A DNA stretch of 50,030 bases from an uncultured Blastocatellia bacterium (GCA_937934745.1 CALGZC010000024.1:1-50030); one strand, 5' to 3'; counted from the first letter of the stretch, positions 8,956-17,347 are shown. Made by a program: numbers and translations. The notes: generated by a model not told the origin, from the sequence alone.

Positions 8956-9367
8956 GGGCCAGATGGAAGCAGCCGGAAGCAACCACCCTGTCCGGCGTTT
9001 GCTTCTTCACAAAAAGCTGGGTGGCAATGTCCAGAAGGTTGGCAACCTCAAATGGCTTGGCGATGACCTCGACGTTCTCAAACAACCCCTTTACTTCTTT
9101 GTGGTAATCGGTCGTGCCGGAAAGGATGAGGACGGGCAACATTGGGTTCAGGGATCGAAGGTGCCGAACCATTTCAAGGCCGTCCATGAAGGGCATTTGA
9201 AGGTCGGTGATCACTCCGTTAACGGTTTGCAGCGCCCTAAACTTTTTCAGTGCAATAAGACCGTTGGAAGCAGTGACAGTGTCAAAGTGATCCTGTAGCA
9301 CGTCAACCAATAGCTCCAGGACCAAAGTCTTGTCGTCAACAAGCAACACAACCGGCTTATTCGCCAT
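8936..9367 (-). CDS. Single-domain response regulator (CheY-like receiver)
   Basis: This 143-residue protein is one receiver domain. The acidic pair is in LLVDDKTLVLELL, the phospho-acceptor Asp in GVITDLQMPFMDGLEM, the switch Ser/Thr in VLILSGTTDY, and the Lys in VIAKPFEVANLL. There is no output domain, so it must act by protein-protein contact or phosphorelay. The start is ATG at 9367; the upstream in-frame residues to 9451 look non-coding. No histidine kinase lies next to it. Its 3' end overlaps the CoA-transferase start. Confidence 0.92.
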   Translation of the reverse strand: MANKPVVLLVDDKTLVLELLVDVLQDHFDTVTASNGLIALKKFRALQTVNGVITDLQMPFMDGLEMVRHLRSLNPMLPVLILSGTTDYHKEVKGLFENVEVIAKPFEVANLLDIATQLFVKKQTPDRVVASGCFHLAHGTSYS

Positions 9368-9463
9368 AGACCGCACACAGAAGCCAAATCGGCAACTGCT
9401 CCCCTTCTGGGGCTGGAGAATGTTGTAATTTGGCAATATTAGCAGGGACACTGTATACTACTA

Positions 9464-9494
9464 GGCAGAAACGCTACATACTGTTGGCAGAAAC
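9464..9494. repeat. Paired 9-bp direct repeat, 22-bp period
   Basis: GGCAGAAAC occurs at 9464-9472 and again at 9486-9494. The 22-bp period is about two helical turns, so both copies face the same side of the DNA, as expected of a regulator-binding pair. It sits in the 256-base divergent region between the response regulator and the zinc-ribbon protein, beside a TATACT at about 9454-9459. Confidence 0.4.
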
Positions 9495-9623
9495 ACAGTT
9501 AGCGATTCATGATGACCCCATAGTTGCTTAGTTCTTAACCTGCTTCCTGTACATAGCCCGTATTCACACAGGTTGCCGCGTGGAAAGCGGTTGGCGCTGG
9601 GCAAAGCGTTTTTGCGAGGTCAT

Positions 9624-10241
9624 ATGGCAGAAGAAATTCAGCCGTTACGGGTCAGATCGGTGTCCCTTGCCGTACGCTGCGAGGTGTGCCATCAAAGCGA
9701 CTGCTACGATCCGGAGACCAACATTTGCAGTCGCTGCCACGATGTCCTGCCATTGGTTGTGCCACGCAAGTCACCGCCAGAACCGGCCTTTGACTCACTT
9801 GGACGCTTCTGGACAATGCTGCTGGCCGGCAGTCGTGTCGGTCTGCTGGGTAGCCTACTGGCCGTGACGCTCTACCTTGTGCTTCGGCATACCGTTTTAC
9901 CCGACACACACCCGATTCGCAACGGCCTGATGTTTGCCGAAATTGGGCTTCTCATCGGAACATTCATCGGTGTTCTCCACCATGGGGGGCATGCCGAAAC
10001 GCCGCGCATTGCAGCTCACAACGCCATGCTGGGATTTGTGTTTGGTGGGATTCTGACCGGGCTGTTGTATCTTCTGCGCTTTGCTTCGCCGGAACTGGAC
10101 GGCGTGGATTTCCTGCGCTTCCTGGTGCTCTGCACATTTGGAGGGCTTGTGTTTGCCCTTGGTGGTGGCTTCATCGGGGCGGTTCTGAGCGTACTTGTGC
10201 CAGTCAACCATCCCCTGCGCCGGCGATCAACGTCCTTCTGA
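9624..10241 (+). CDS. Zinc-ribbon membrane protein of unknown function
   Basis: This 205-residue protein has a cytoplasmic-type cysteine cluster at the N-terminus (C19, C22, C27, C35, C38; CEVCHQSDC then ICSRCHDV), which looks like a zinc ribbon. Four or five membrane segments follow between residues 60 and 200, rich in Gly (FVFGGILTGLLYLL, FGGLVFALGGGFIGAVLS). The start is ATG at 9624, preceded by a good GAGGT site seven bases upstream. Its stop overlaps the start of the HD-GYP-like gene (TGATG at 10239-10243), so the pair is translationally coupled and probably functions together. I do not recognise the family. Confidence 0.75.
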   Translation: MAEEIQPLRVRSVSLAVRCEVCHQSDCYDPETNICSRCHDVLPLVVPRKSPPEPAFDSLGRFWTMLLAGSRVGLLGSLLAVTLYLVLRHTVLPDTHPIRNGLMFAEIGLLIGTFIGVLHHGGHAETPRIAAHNAMLGFVFGGILTGLLYLLRFASPELDGVDFLRFLVLCTFGGLVFALGGGFIGAVLSVLVPVNHPLRRRSTSF

Positions 10242-11830
10242 TGTCTGAAGCGTCTCGCGGCTCCGCACCCCGATCCTGGGCAGCACAACTGGCCACATGC
10301 GAAGCTGAGGCGGCGCGGATTGATCGCCTTGAAGGGTACGCTGCACCCCATGCAGGGCAGTTGGCTGCTGTCGCCGACCGGCTCGCAGTGAGGTTTGGGT
10401 TGTCCGAGCGCGGACGGCGTGACTTACGGGCAGCCGCACTGCTGCACGATGTCGGCCTGGAGGAGCTTGCTGTCCCGTTCCTGGCCGAGGCGCGCCCACT
10501 GACTTTCGCCGAGCGCTCCACGCTGTGGCGGCATCCTGTCGTCGGTGAACGTCTTGCCCGGGCGCACGACCTTCCCGAAGCCGTTGGGTTGCTTGTCCGG
10601 TGGCATCATGAAAACTGGGATGGCTCAGGCTACCCGGACGGTTTGTGTGGCGCACAGATTCCACTACCGGCACGCCTGCTGCGGCTCGCCGATGTCTGGT
10701 GTGCCCTAACGCAGGACCGCCCTTTCCGTCCGGCATACGACCACGCAGCCGCAGCAGCGCAGGTACGCAGTCTGACCGGGACGGTACTTGACCCGGTTGT
10801 CGCAGCGTGCTGGCTCGACGAACTGGCGGCTCACGGCGACCCACCGGCCGGTGATACAACCCCGGACCTACTGGCCCGACCTGCACCATGGACAACAGCG
10901 GCAGGACAGGTGGCGTTCCTTGGGTTTGAGGTGGCAGCGCTGCAAACACTTGCCTTTCAGTCCATTGCCCTCCCCTATGGCGGGGATGGTGCCCTTGGTT
11001 GGCAGCTAAAGCTGCTCGGCAAGCAGGTGTTCAGCAACGATGTACGTCAGGCGGAGACTTGTTTAGCTATTGCCGCAGTCGAAAATAACGGCTATGCCCT
11101 GACAGCATCGCAGGTAGATGCTTGGTTGCAGGCAGCGCGGCAGGCCGAAACCGACCCTACTTTCCTGTACAATGCGAGCCTGCTCCGGTGGTTTACACCC
11201 GCCCAGGCCCGTTGGCTGGCCGGCTTTCGCAAGGCCGTGCTCGGCCACCCGGACCGCCTCACACAGGCACTGGGGATGAGCCTGGGGCTACATCTTGGCG
11301 ATTATCAGTTAGCCTTTGATCCATCGGTGAGGCATCTGCGTCGGACGTTTGAAGAAACGGTGGTTGAGGCCCTGGCGCGCGTCAATCGCGTCATAGACAA
11401 TCAGCTAGCCAACCAAGCGAGCTGCCTTCCGGCGCATGTGTTCGCCGTTCAGACGGCGGCCGACGTGGTGTATGTCCGCCTCCCAGCGCCAACAACGTAT
11501 GACCAAGCACTCCACCATCAGGCTGGTTGGCGTGAATTGTGGGTCAGCGATGCGCCGGATCGGCTCGTCCAGCTCACACACTCCCATGCCGGGCATTTCG
11601 GTGGATACCTCACCTCACGCCGTGAGTACGTGGCGGCCCTGCGTGCGTTGCTGCGCCATCTGCCGCATTTCCGACAGTGGGTCATTGGCTGCCTTCATGA
11701 GGCCCAGTTGCCCGCTGACATTCTGGCGGCAGTTAGTCGCTTCCGGCGGATTACCAAGGTACTGACCAAGTCCACCGGTGCGTGTGGAACCCTCCCAAAC
11801 CAATCCATCATCTTTTGCTCGGCCGGTTAG
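10241..11830 (+). CDS. HD-GYP-like phosphohydrolase with large C-terminal extension
   Basis: The N-terminal 190 residues match the HD-GYP fold that degrades cyclic di-GMP: first His near 37, HD at 69-70 (LLHDVGLEEL), RHPVVGERL, HHENWDGSGYPDGL (122-135), and LADVWCALTQDRPFRPAY. The canonical HDIGK Lys is Leu here (HDVGL), which may change metal binding or activity. The remaining 340 residues are helical and contain no domain I can name; they may be a partner-binding or regulatory module. Total length is 529. It overlaps the zinc-ribbon membrane protein by TGATG, which suggests a membrane-associated signalling pair. There is no receiver, PAS or GAF domain. Confidence 0.8.
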   Translation: MSEASRGSAPRSWAAQLATCEAEAARIDRLEGYAAPHAGQLAAVADRLAVRFGLSERGRRDLRAAALLHDVGLEELAVPFLAEARPLTFAERSTLWRHPVVGERLARAHDLPEAVGLLVRWHHENWDGSGYPDGLCGAQIPLPARLLRLADVWCALTQDRPFRPAYDHAAAAAQVRSLTGTVLDPVVAACWLDELAAHGDPPAGDTTPDLLARPAPWTTAAGQVAFLGFEVAALQTLAFQSIALPYGGDGALGWQLKLLGKQVFSNDVRQAETCLAIAAVENNGYALTASQVDAWLQAARQAETDPTFLYNASLLRWFTPAQARWLAGFRKAVLGHPDRLTQALGMSLGLHLGDYQLAFDPSVRHLRRTFEETVVEALARVNRVIDNQLANQASCLPAHVFAVQTAADVVYVRLPAPTTYDQALHHQAGWRELWVSDAPDRLVQLTHSHAGHFGGYLTSRREYVAALRALLRHLPHFRQWVIGCLHEAQLPADILAAVSRFRRITKVLTKSTGACGTLPNQSIIFCSAG

Positions 11831-12007
11831 TCCTGTCCCCACATCGAGACCTCATCCAGGGAAACCGAACTGTTTCGACACCCTGCACCAGCTCCGGTAG
11901 CCATTAACCCCAACGACTTGACAAGCGGGATAACGGCTCCGAATGATGCGTGCGAATTAGCACGTTTGTGTTGCCAACGCTTACTACGGAAAGAACACTT
12001 GCGCACC

Positions 12008-13120
12008 ATGCATCAACCTGACCTCAAAACGGATGTTTTTTCGCCCCTCAAGCTCTTTACGCACATGGACGTGATGTATGATTGGTGGCAGGGGAAGAAC
12101 GTCTATCCGATTACGGTGGAACTCAGCCCTTCGACCATCTGCAACCACTTCTGTACGTGGTGCATGCACGGTGGCTACTTTGGCTCGCACAAAGGTGACG
12201 ACAAGTCTCAGAAGGCCAACCCCGATGCAAGCATCATGCCGCTGCCGTTCTACCGCAAACTGCTCGATGAACTCGTCACGCTTGGCACGAAGAGCATGAT
12301 TTTTTCCGGGAGCGGCGAGCCGTTTGTCAATCCCAATCTCATGGAGTTCGTTGAATACACCGCCCACAAAGGTATAGATTCGGCAATTATTACCCATGGG
12401 GGATTACTGACGCCAGAAAAAGCGAAGATTGTCGCCCGGCACTGCACGTGGATTCGTATCTCACTCAACGCAGGGACGCCCGAAACGCGCGAGAAGATCC
12501 ACAAAGTCAACGACTTTGAGAAAGTCCTCAGCAATCTCGCGTCGCTGGTGGAAGAAAAGCGCCGGCAGCAAGCTAAGGTCCAGATCGGGGCACAGATGGC
12601 CGTTGAACCGACAAACATTGCGGAAGTGGACGAGGCCACCCGCCGCGTCCGGGAAACCGGTGTGGATTACTTCCAGATCAAGCCGGTGATCCTCCATCCA
12701 AAGTCCTCGAATGAGTTCTATGACCGCGACTTTTACCTGGAAGCCCTCTATCGCGCCCGTGCAGCCAAACAGATGTACGAAACGGCAACCTTCCGCGTCT
12801 TTGTCAAGGAAGACCAGTTTGCCGGCGTCCTCTCGCCGGATTTAGAGCGCAGTGCCTACCGGAAGTGCTATGCCACATTTTTCCCGGTGATCGAAGCAAA
12901 CAAAAAGGTGTATTACTGCTCCCAAACGCGCGGGCAAGAGGAATTTTGCTTAGGCGACCTCAGTGAACAGACGTTCAGGGAAATTTGGGAAAGTCCACGC
13001 CGGCAACAGGTGATCAATTCCATCAACATTGACAACTGCCAACCCATTTGCCGCTGTCACCCCATCAACAAGATGCTTTGGACGCTGCGTCATCCGAGCA
13101 ACAACCCGAACTTCGTCTAG
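12008..13120 (+). CDS. Radical SAM/SPASM-type protein
   Basis: This 370-residue protein has the radical SAM motif CxxxCxxC at C45, C49, C52 (TICNHFCTWCMHGG), a GSGEPFVNPN segment typical of SAM binding, and a C-terminal cysteine set (KCYATFF, YYCSQTR, EEFCLGDL, NCQPICRC) that resembles a SPASM/Twitch domain with auxiliary Fe-S clusters. It probably performs a radical reaction on a peptide, sugar or cofactor; the substrate cannot be read from sequence. I start at the ATG at 12008, not at 11918, because the extra N-terminus is not family-like. It stands 100 bases before a glycosyltransferase gene and begins a cell-surface-type cluster. The 177 bases upstream hold no gene I can support. Confidence 0.88.
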   Translation: MHQPDLKTDVFSPLKLFTHMDVMYDWWQGKNVYPITVELSPSTICNHFCTWCMHGGYFGSHKGDDKSQKANPDASIMPLPFYRKLLDELVTLGTKSMIFSGSGEPFVNPNLMEFVEYTAHKGIDSAIITHGGLLTPEKAKIVARHCTWIRISLNAGTPETREKIHKVNDFEKVLSNLASLVEEKRRQQAKVQIGAQMAVEPTNIAEVDEATRRVRETGVDYFQIKPVILHPKSSNEFYDRDFYLEALYRARAAKQMYETATFRVFVKEDQFAGVLSPDLERSAYRKCYATFFPVIEANKKVYYCSQTRGQEEFCLGDLSEQTFREIWESPRRQQVINSINIDNCQPICRCHPINKMLWTLRHPSNNPNFV

Positions 13121-13155
13121 GTATTCGTCTAGGCAAATCCCGTCTAGGTATTCGT
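13114..13155. repeat. Direct repeat at the radical SAM stop codon
   Basis: CGTCTAGGTATTCGT occurs at 13114-13128 and at 13141-13155 (27-bp period), with a third partial copy CGTCTAGG at 13126. The radical SAM stop codon TAG lies inside the first copy, so the duplication replicated the end of the gene into the intergenic space. Confidence 0.6.
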
Positions 13156-13220
13156 GTAAATTTGTGAACCCGCCCACCGAGTTGAGCCAATCCGGGTCGG
13201 CGATTGGTACCGGTCATCAG

Positions 13221-14756
13221 ATGCACTGGTTGTTTTGGCTTGGCATCTTGCCGCTTGCGTTGGCTCTGCGGTTATGGGGCATTGAGACACAAAATCTTTG
13301 GCTGGATGAATTGTACTCGCTTGATGTTGCGCGTAAGCCGCTCGGCGAGATCGTGCGCTGTGCAGCGGCGGATATTCACCCGCCGCTCTTTTACTTTGTC
13401 CTGAAGGCCTGGATGCGGCTGTTCGGTGACGGCGCGGCGGCGGTTCGGTCATTGTCTGTCGTCACCAGTGTTGTGGCACTGATCTCGGTGTTTCGCCTGA
13501 TTGCGCCGCGCTACGGCCATGGGCTTGCGCTGACCACGACGCTGCTCATGGCCGTTTCGGCACACCAGATTTTTTTTGCGCAGGAGGCCCGGATGTATGC
13601 GTTAGTGACGGCGCTGTTGCTGGGCGCCCTGCAGGGGTATGCGATCTGGCGTGAGTCGAACGCTAAACGGGGATTGGCGCTTTACTTCTGGTGTTCACTG
13701 GCCGCGCTGTACTGTCACTACTTCGCCGCTTTGGCGATTCTGGTGTTCAACGCCCACTTTTTCCTCTCGGCATATCACCCACCCCACGCCGGCACGCAGC
13801 GGCGACTGTGGTCGTGGTTGAGGGTTCAGGGCGCACTGGGTTTACTGTACGCACCCTGGGGAGAAGTTCTGGTTGCCCAGGTGCGACGTGGGCAGACTTG
13901 GCGCACAGCACTGACGCCAGCAGACACCGCCTGGCAGGCGGTCGGGTATCTTCAGGAAACCCTCCTAGGCCACGCTGTGTACCTTGACCAAGTTCGCGCG
14001 TGGTTGACGCGCCTGGTCGTGGACAACCTCACCCTGCCGCGCCCATTCTTCACCCAACCGTTGGCGTTCAAGGTGCTTTTCCTTGTGTTTCTTACAGGAT
14101 GGATGGCGTGGGGCCTGGGGCGCTGCCTCCAGGCCGTGCAGACGGATGTCGGGGCTACGTTGCCGCTCCTGTGGCTGGGATTGCCGCTGCTTGCGGCGAG
14201 TGTCCTCTCGCTCCACCAAGGGAGCATGGAACTGGCGCGCTACCTGATGTTCACCACACCGGCAGTCTATTTCTTGATCGCAGCCGGGGTGCATAGTCTG
14301 CGAGGATGGCAGTGGCGGCTCGTGCTGGCCGTTTGTTGCGCCGGTGGCTTGTTTTGGCAGGGTGGGCGCGCTCACTATGCGACAACCGCCCGCGATAGCG
14401 ATTTGCGTCCGGCGCTGGCCTTTGTTCGCGATCGGCTGCAACAGGGTGATCGGGTGGTGATTGACCCAGATGCCGTTGATGTCTGTTTGGCCTATTATGC
14501 GCCGCGTTACGGACTGGAAGCGGCTATCTATCCCACGCAGAGACTACCGACCGGTGAGCCAACCGGCCACAGTCAGTTGACCCGTCTGATTGCGGAGTCC
14601 ACTGTTCGGCGGGCCTGGGTTTTGCTCGATTACCGGTCGGAACAGTTCGAATTACTGGTCGTACCCGGGTTTGATGTCGTGCGTGTGGTTGATTTCCCAC
14701 ACGAGTACCCCAAAGTGCGGGTGGTGGAAATCACACGGCAAGCGGGCAGCCGGTAA
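13221..14756 (+). CDS. GT39/ArnT-like membrane glycosyltransferase
   Basis: This 511-residue protein has about ten membrane helices. The N-terminus begins FWLGILPLALALRLWGIE and carries WLDELYSLDVA, the acidic DE motif at the end of the first helix that is catalytic in PMT/GT39 and ArnT enzymes. A DIHPPLFYFVLKAW motif follows, also typical. Such enzymes move a sugar from a polyprenyl-phosphate donor to protein or lipid A on the periplasmic side. The C-terminal 90 residues form a soluble periplasmic domain. The start is ATG at 13221; an open upstream extension to 13029 overlaps the radical SAM gene in another frame and is not credible. It lies next to gmhA-like and acetyltransferase genes, suggesting a surface glycan pathway. 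Confidence 0.85.
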   Translation: MHWLFWLGILPLALALRLWGIETQNLWLDELYSLDVARKPLGEIVRCAAADIHPPLFYFVLKAWMRLFGDGAAAVRSLSVVTSVVALISVFRLIAPRYGHGLALTTTLLMAVSAHQIFFAQEARMYALVTALLLGALQGYAIWRESNAKRGLALYFWCSLAALYCHYFAALAILVFNAHFFLSAYHPPHAGTQRRLWSWLRVQGALGLLYAPWGEVLVAQVRRGQTWRTALTPADTAWQAVGYLQETLLGHAVYLDQVRAWLTRLVVDNLTLPRPFFTQPLAFKVLFLVFLTGWMAWGLGRCLQAVQTDVGATLPLLWLGLPLLAASVLSLHQGSMELARYLMFTTPAVYFLIAAGVHSLRGWQWRLVLAVCCAGGLFWQGGRAHYATTARDSDLRPALAFVRDRLQQGDRVVIDPDAVDVCLAYYAPRYGLEAAIYPTQRLPTGEPTGHSQLTRLIAESTVRRAWVLLDYRSEQFELLVVPGFDVVRVVDFPHEYPKVRVVEITRQAGSR

Positions 14757-14780
14757 CCTGTGGGCAACAGGCACAAGCCA

Positions 14781-14808
14781 CCAATAGGCACTAACCAGTA
14801 GGCACTCA
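14781..14808. repeat. Short tandem repeat, 14-bp unit
   Basis: CCAATAGGCACTAA (14781-14794) is followed directly by CCAGTAGGCACTCA (14795-14808), 12 of 14 bases identical. It lies in the 171-base gap between the glycosyltransferase and the isomerase; nothing else is seen there. Confidence 0.5.
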
Positions 14809-14927
14809 ACAGAAACCCCGGCGGAAAGCTGTTTGGGGCGCCCCTCGGTGTGGGATTGCGCTTCACCAGACTGCCTGTTACGTTGGTGGGGGTTCAATGT
14901 GCTGTCACGGATCATCGTCCTGTCTCC

Positions 14928-15521
14928 ATGATTGCTGCCGACCAGTTGCTTGCTCTCGCCGATACTGCTCTGCGCGAACACACCACCGTTGTCACCGCCC
15001 TACCTCCGCTCCTGCCGACCATCACAGCTGTTGCCGCCCGGTTGATTGAAACACTCCGCAGTGATGGCCGTGTTTTTCTATGCGGCAATGGCGGTTCGGC
15101 TGCCGATGCCCAGCATTTGGCTGCTGAACTGGTCGGGCGCTTTCTTTGCGACCGGCGGCCGCTCCCGGCTATTGCGCTCACCACCGACACGTCAATCCTC
15201 ACGGCGGTTGCGAACGACCTCGATTACACCCAGGTTTTTGCCCGTCAACTGGCTGCGCTCGCCCGCCCCAATGATCTCCTTGTCGCGATCTCGACCAGTG
15301 GCAACAGCCCTAACATTCTCCGGGCAGCCGAAGCTGCCCGGCGGCAATGCCTGACGGTTATCGGCTTGACCGGGCGCACCGGTGGCAAACTGCTTCCCCT
15401 ATGCGACCTGTGTCTGTGTGTGCCCTCAGACGTTACGCCACGCATTCAGGAAATGCACCTCTTGATTGGGCATATCCTGTGCGAGGCGGCAGAACGCGCC
15501 CTCGGCGAGGAGCACCGATGA
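14928..15521 (+). CDS. gmhA: Sedoheptulose-7-phosphate isomerase (SIS domain)
   Basis: GmhA converts D-sedoheptulose 7-phosphate to D-glycero-D-manno-heptose 7-phosphate, the first step of heptose synthesis for LPS and other glycans. The 197-residue SIS protein has GNGGSAADAQHLAAELVGRF (phosphate and zinc site region), STSGNSPNI and a C-terminal LLIGHILCEAAE helix, all typical of GmhA and its close relative DiaA. The family length is about 190-200. The start is ATG at 14928. Its stop overlaps the following acetyltransferase start (ATGA at 15518-15521), so the two are translated together. No heptose kinase (HldE or GmhB) is present here. DiaA is the main alternative; the glycan neighbours favour GmhA. 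Confidence 0.85.
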   Translation: MIAADQLLALADTALREHTTVVTALPPLLPTITAVAARLIETLRSDGRVFLCGNGGSAADAQHLAAELVGRFLCDRRPLPAIALTTDTSILTAVANDLDYTQVFARQLAALARPNDLLVAISTSGNSPNILRAAEAARRQCLTVIGLTGRTGGKLLPLCDLCLCVPSDVTPRIQEMHLLIGHILCEAAERALGEEHR

Positions 15522-16057
15522 CACCACGTGTCTTCGCCGGGAGTTTATTCAGCTACCTCTACAACCACTGGCTGACCTACTGCCCGTCGCACCATCTCCG
15601 CCGGGCGTATCTGCGTACCTACCTTGGGGCCTGTGGCCGGCACACTTGGATTCAAATGGGCTGCCGGTTTCTCAACGGACGCAAGGTTTTCCTGGGACCG
15701 CACAATGCCGTCAACTTCGGCTGCTTGTTTGACGGACGGCGCTATCCGATTCGCACCGGAAGCCATGTCTCCATCGGCCCTGAGGCGACCATTCTGACCC
15801 TAGGCCACGATCCGCAGTCACCGGACTTTGCCGACCAAGGGGGTGAAGTTGTGATCGGCGACTATGTGTGGATTGCTTACCGCGCCATCATTATGCCCGG
15901 CGTGACGCTGGGTGAAGGTGCCGTCGTTGCGGCCGGTGCCGTTGTCACCCAGGACGTTGCTCCTTACACCATTGTCGGCGGCGTTCCGGCGCGGCCCATC
16001 GGCACCCGGACCACTACGTTGCGTTACCAACTCGACTACGCACCGTTTCTACTGTAG
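15518..16057 (+). CDS. Left-handed beta-helix O-acetyltransferase (maa/CapG type)
   Basis: This 179-residue protein has hexapeptide-repeat turns: VSIGPEATILTLGHDP, VVIGDYVWIAYRAIIMPGVT, and LGEGAVVAAGAVVTQDVAPY followed by GGVPARPIG. The last segment is typical of maltose/serine-type and capsule O-acetyltransferases. Such trimers move acetyl from acetyl-CoA to a sugar hydroxyl; the His in the LTLGHDP turn is the usual catalytic His. The start is ATG at 15518, overlapping the isomerase stop by ATGA. Together they fit sugar modification for a surface glycan. Confidence 0.88.
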   Translation: MTPRVFAGSLFSYLYNHWLTYCPSHHLRRAYLRTYLGACGRHTWIQMGCRFLNGRKVFLGPHNAVNFGCLFDGRRYPIRTGSHVSIGPEATILTLGHDPQSPDFADQGGEVVIGDYVWIAYRAIIMPGVTLGEGAVVAAGAVVTQDVAPYTIVGGVPARPIGTRTTTLRYQLDYAPFLL

Positions 16058-16176
16058 GGCGTCTTTGTGAAACCAAGCGACACACGCCGTGCAACGCACG
16101 CTGCCACCACACACCCTGTTGCGCATTGACACAAGCAACGTCCAACCAGAAAGCAGACCCGCGCCCGGAAATCCGG

Positions 16177-17205
16177 TCACCCCACCGGCCGCAGCAGCAG
16201 ACGAAGAAAATAGGGCGCACCGATGATAGCGGTCACAATACCCAACCGAATTTCTTCAGGGCGATTGATGGTTCGGGCCAGCAGGTCAGCCGCGACCAGA
16301 AACGCCGATCCGGTGAGCGCACAGGCCGGGATGAGAACGCGGTGGCGTGGACCCACCACAAGTCGGATGGCATGGGGGACGATAAGACCGACAAAACCGA
16401 TGACGCCCCCGACGGCAACCGCGGCGCCGGTCAGGAGTGCGGCTGCCAGCAGCAGCGTCCACGTTGTCCGGTACACTTCAACGCCCAACGCGCGGGCATC
16501 CTCATCGCCCAGTGACATGACATCCAGCTCCGGCGCATAGGCCAGCGCCGCACCGATTCCGATGAGGACACACGGCAACAGTAATCGGACGTGCAGCCAC
16601 GTCCGGCTGTCAAAGCCGCCCATCAACCAAAATGCAATCTCCTGGGCGACTTCCCACCGCTTCCAGGACAATGAGACAACCAGCGCCGTCAAGGCCCCAC
16701 ACAATGTCCCGATGGCAATTCCGGCCAGCAACAGAGTCAGGATGGGGGAACGCCCGGCGCGCGCTGTCAGGGCATACACCGTGCCCAGCGCCAAGGCACT
16801 CCCCGCAAATGAAAATGCCGGAACGTACAGCGGTGATACGGCTGACAACCCCGCCGCAATGGCGACAACAGCGCCCAGCGCCCCACCCGCGCTTGTGCCC
16901 ACAATGTCCGGCGACGCCAGCGGGTTGCGAAACAAACCCTGCATCTGGACGCCCGCCGTCGCCAAGGCTGCGCCGACCAATGCCGCAACCAAAACGCGCG
17001 GCAAACGCATCGCCCAGACAATCGCCTCAGCAGTCGGTGTGACACCGCTCAGGCTCAGCCACGGGACAAGCTTTGACGCCAAGACGGCAACGACGGTGGC
17101 CGGCGGAAGGCTCACGCTGCCGACGGCCACCCCAAAAACAACGGTCACAGCCAACAACCCGACCGCTGACACGAAGAAAACCACGGGCGAGACAGGACAG
17201 TGCAT
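16177..17205 (-). CDS. FecCD/BtuC-family ABC transporter permease
   Basis: This 342-residue permease has about ten membrane helices and the FecCD family signatures: RLPRVLVAALVGAALATAGV, QMQGLFRNPLASPDIVGTSA, SLGDEDARALGV (the ATPase-contact loop) and VGLIVPHAIRLVVGPRHR. The family moves iron-siderophores, haem or cobalamin across the inner membrane together with an ATPase and a periplasmic binding protein. Neither partner gene is in the window, so the substrate is unknown. It is the last gene after the ATP synthase genes on the minus strand, 25 bases after a 38-residue membrane ORF, and faces the acetyltransferase gene convergently. The 119 bases between them contain only a short CGTGC-aac-GCACG stem. 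Confidence 0.93.
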   Translation of the reverse strand: MHCPVSPVVFFVSAVGLLAVTVVFGVAVGSVSLPPATVVAVLASKLVPWLSLSGVTPTAEAIVWAMRLPRVLVAALVGAALATAGVQMQGLFRNPLASPDIVGTSAGGALGAVVAIAAGLSAVSPLYVPAFSFAGSALALGTVYALTARAGRSPILTLLLAGIAIGTLCGALTALVVSLSWKRWEVAQEIAFWLMGGFDSRTWLHVRLLLPCVLIGIGAALAYAPELDVMSLGDEDARALGVEVYRTTWTLLLAAALLTGAAVAVGGVIGFVGLIVPHAIRLVVGPRHRVLIPACALTGSAFLVAADLLARTINRPEEIRLGIVTAIIGAPYFLRLLLRPVG

Positions 17206-17230
17206 GATTTGGTGCCTGCAGAGGAGCAGC

Positions 17231-17347
17231 CTACGGCCTGAAATAGCGCGTTAGCCAGTCGAGCGCTCCGATGATGACGGCGGTGTACACCAAAGTCGCC
17301 ACGTAGATCAGAAGCCACCGGGAACGACGATCTCGCTTCTGGGCCAT
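17231..17347 (-). CDS. 38-residue single-helix membrane protein
   Basis: This is a short reading frame: MAQKRDRRSRWLLIYVATLV, continuing through YTAVIIGALDWLTRYFRP to a TAG at 17231. It has a basic N-terminus of seven charged residues, one membrane helix (about residues 11-31) and an aromatic C-terminus. A GGAGGGG ribosome site lies about 11 bases before the ATG. It sits 82 bases after atpG and 25 bases before the FecCD permease. The amphipathic layout (positive inside, one helix) and the strong ribosome site argue that it is translated. I know no family for it; it might be a small subunit or assembly partner of either neighbour. Confidence 0.5.
   Translation of the reverse strand: MAQKRDRRSRWLLIYVATLVYTAVIIGALDWLTRYFRP

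Noticed and set aside
13114-13155. Possible CRISPR-like repeat
   Set aside because: Only two full copies with a short spacer and no cas genes; better explained as local duplication.
13029-13220. N-terminal extension of the glycosyltransferase
   Set aside because: It overlaps the 3' end of the radical SAM gene in another frame and is low-complexity; ATG 13221 leads directly into the first helix.
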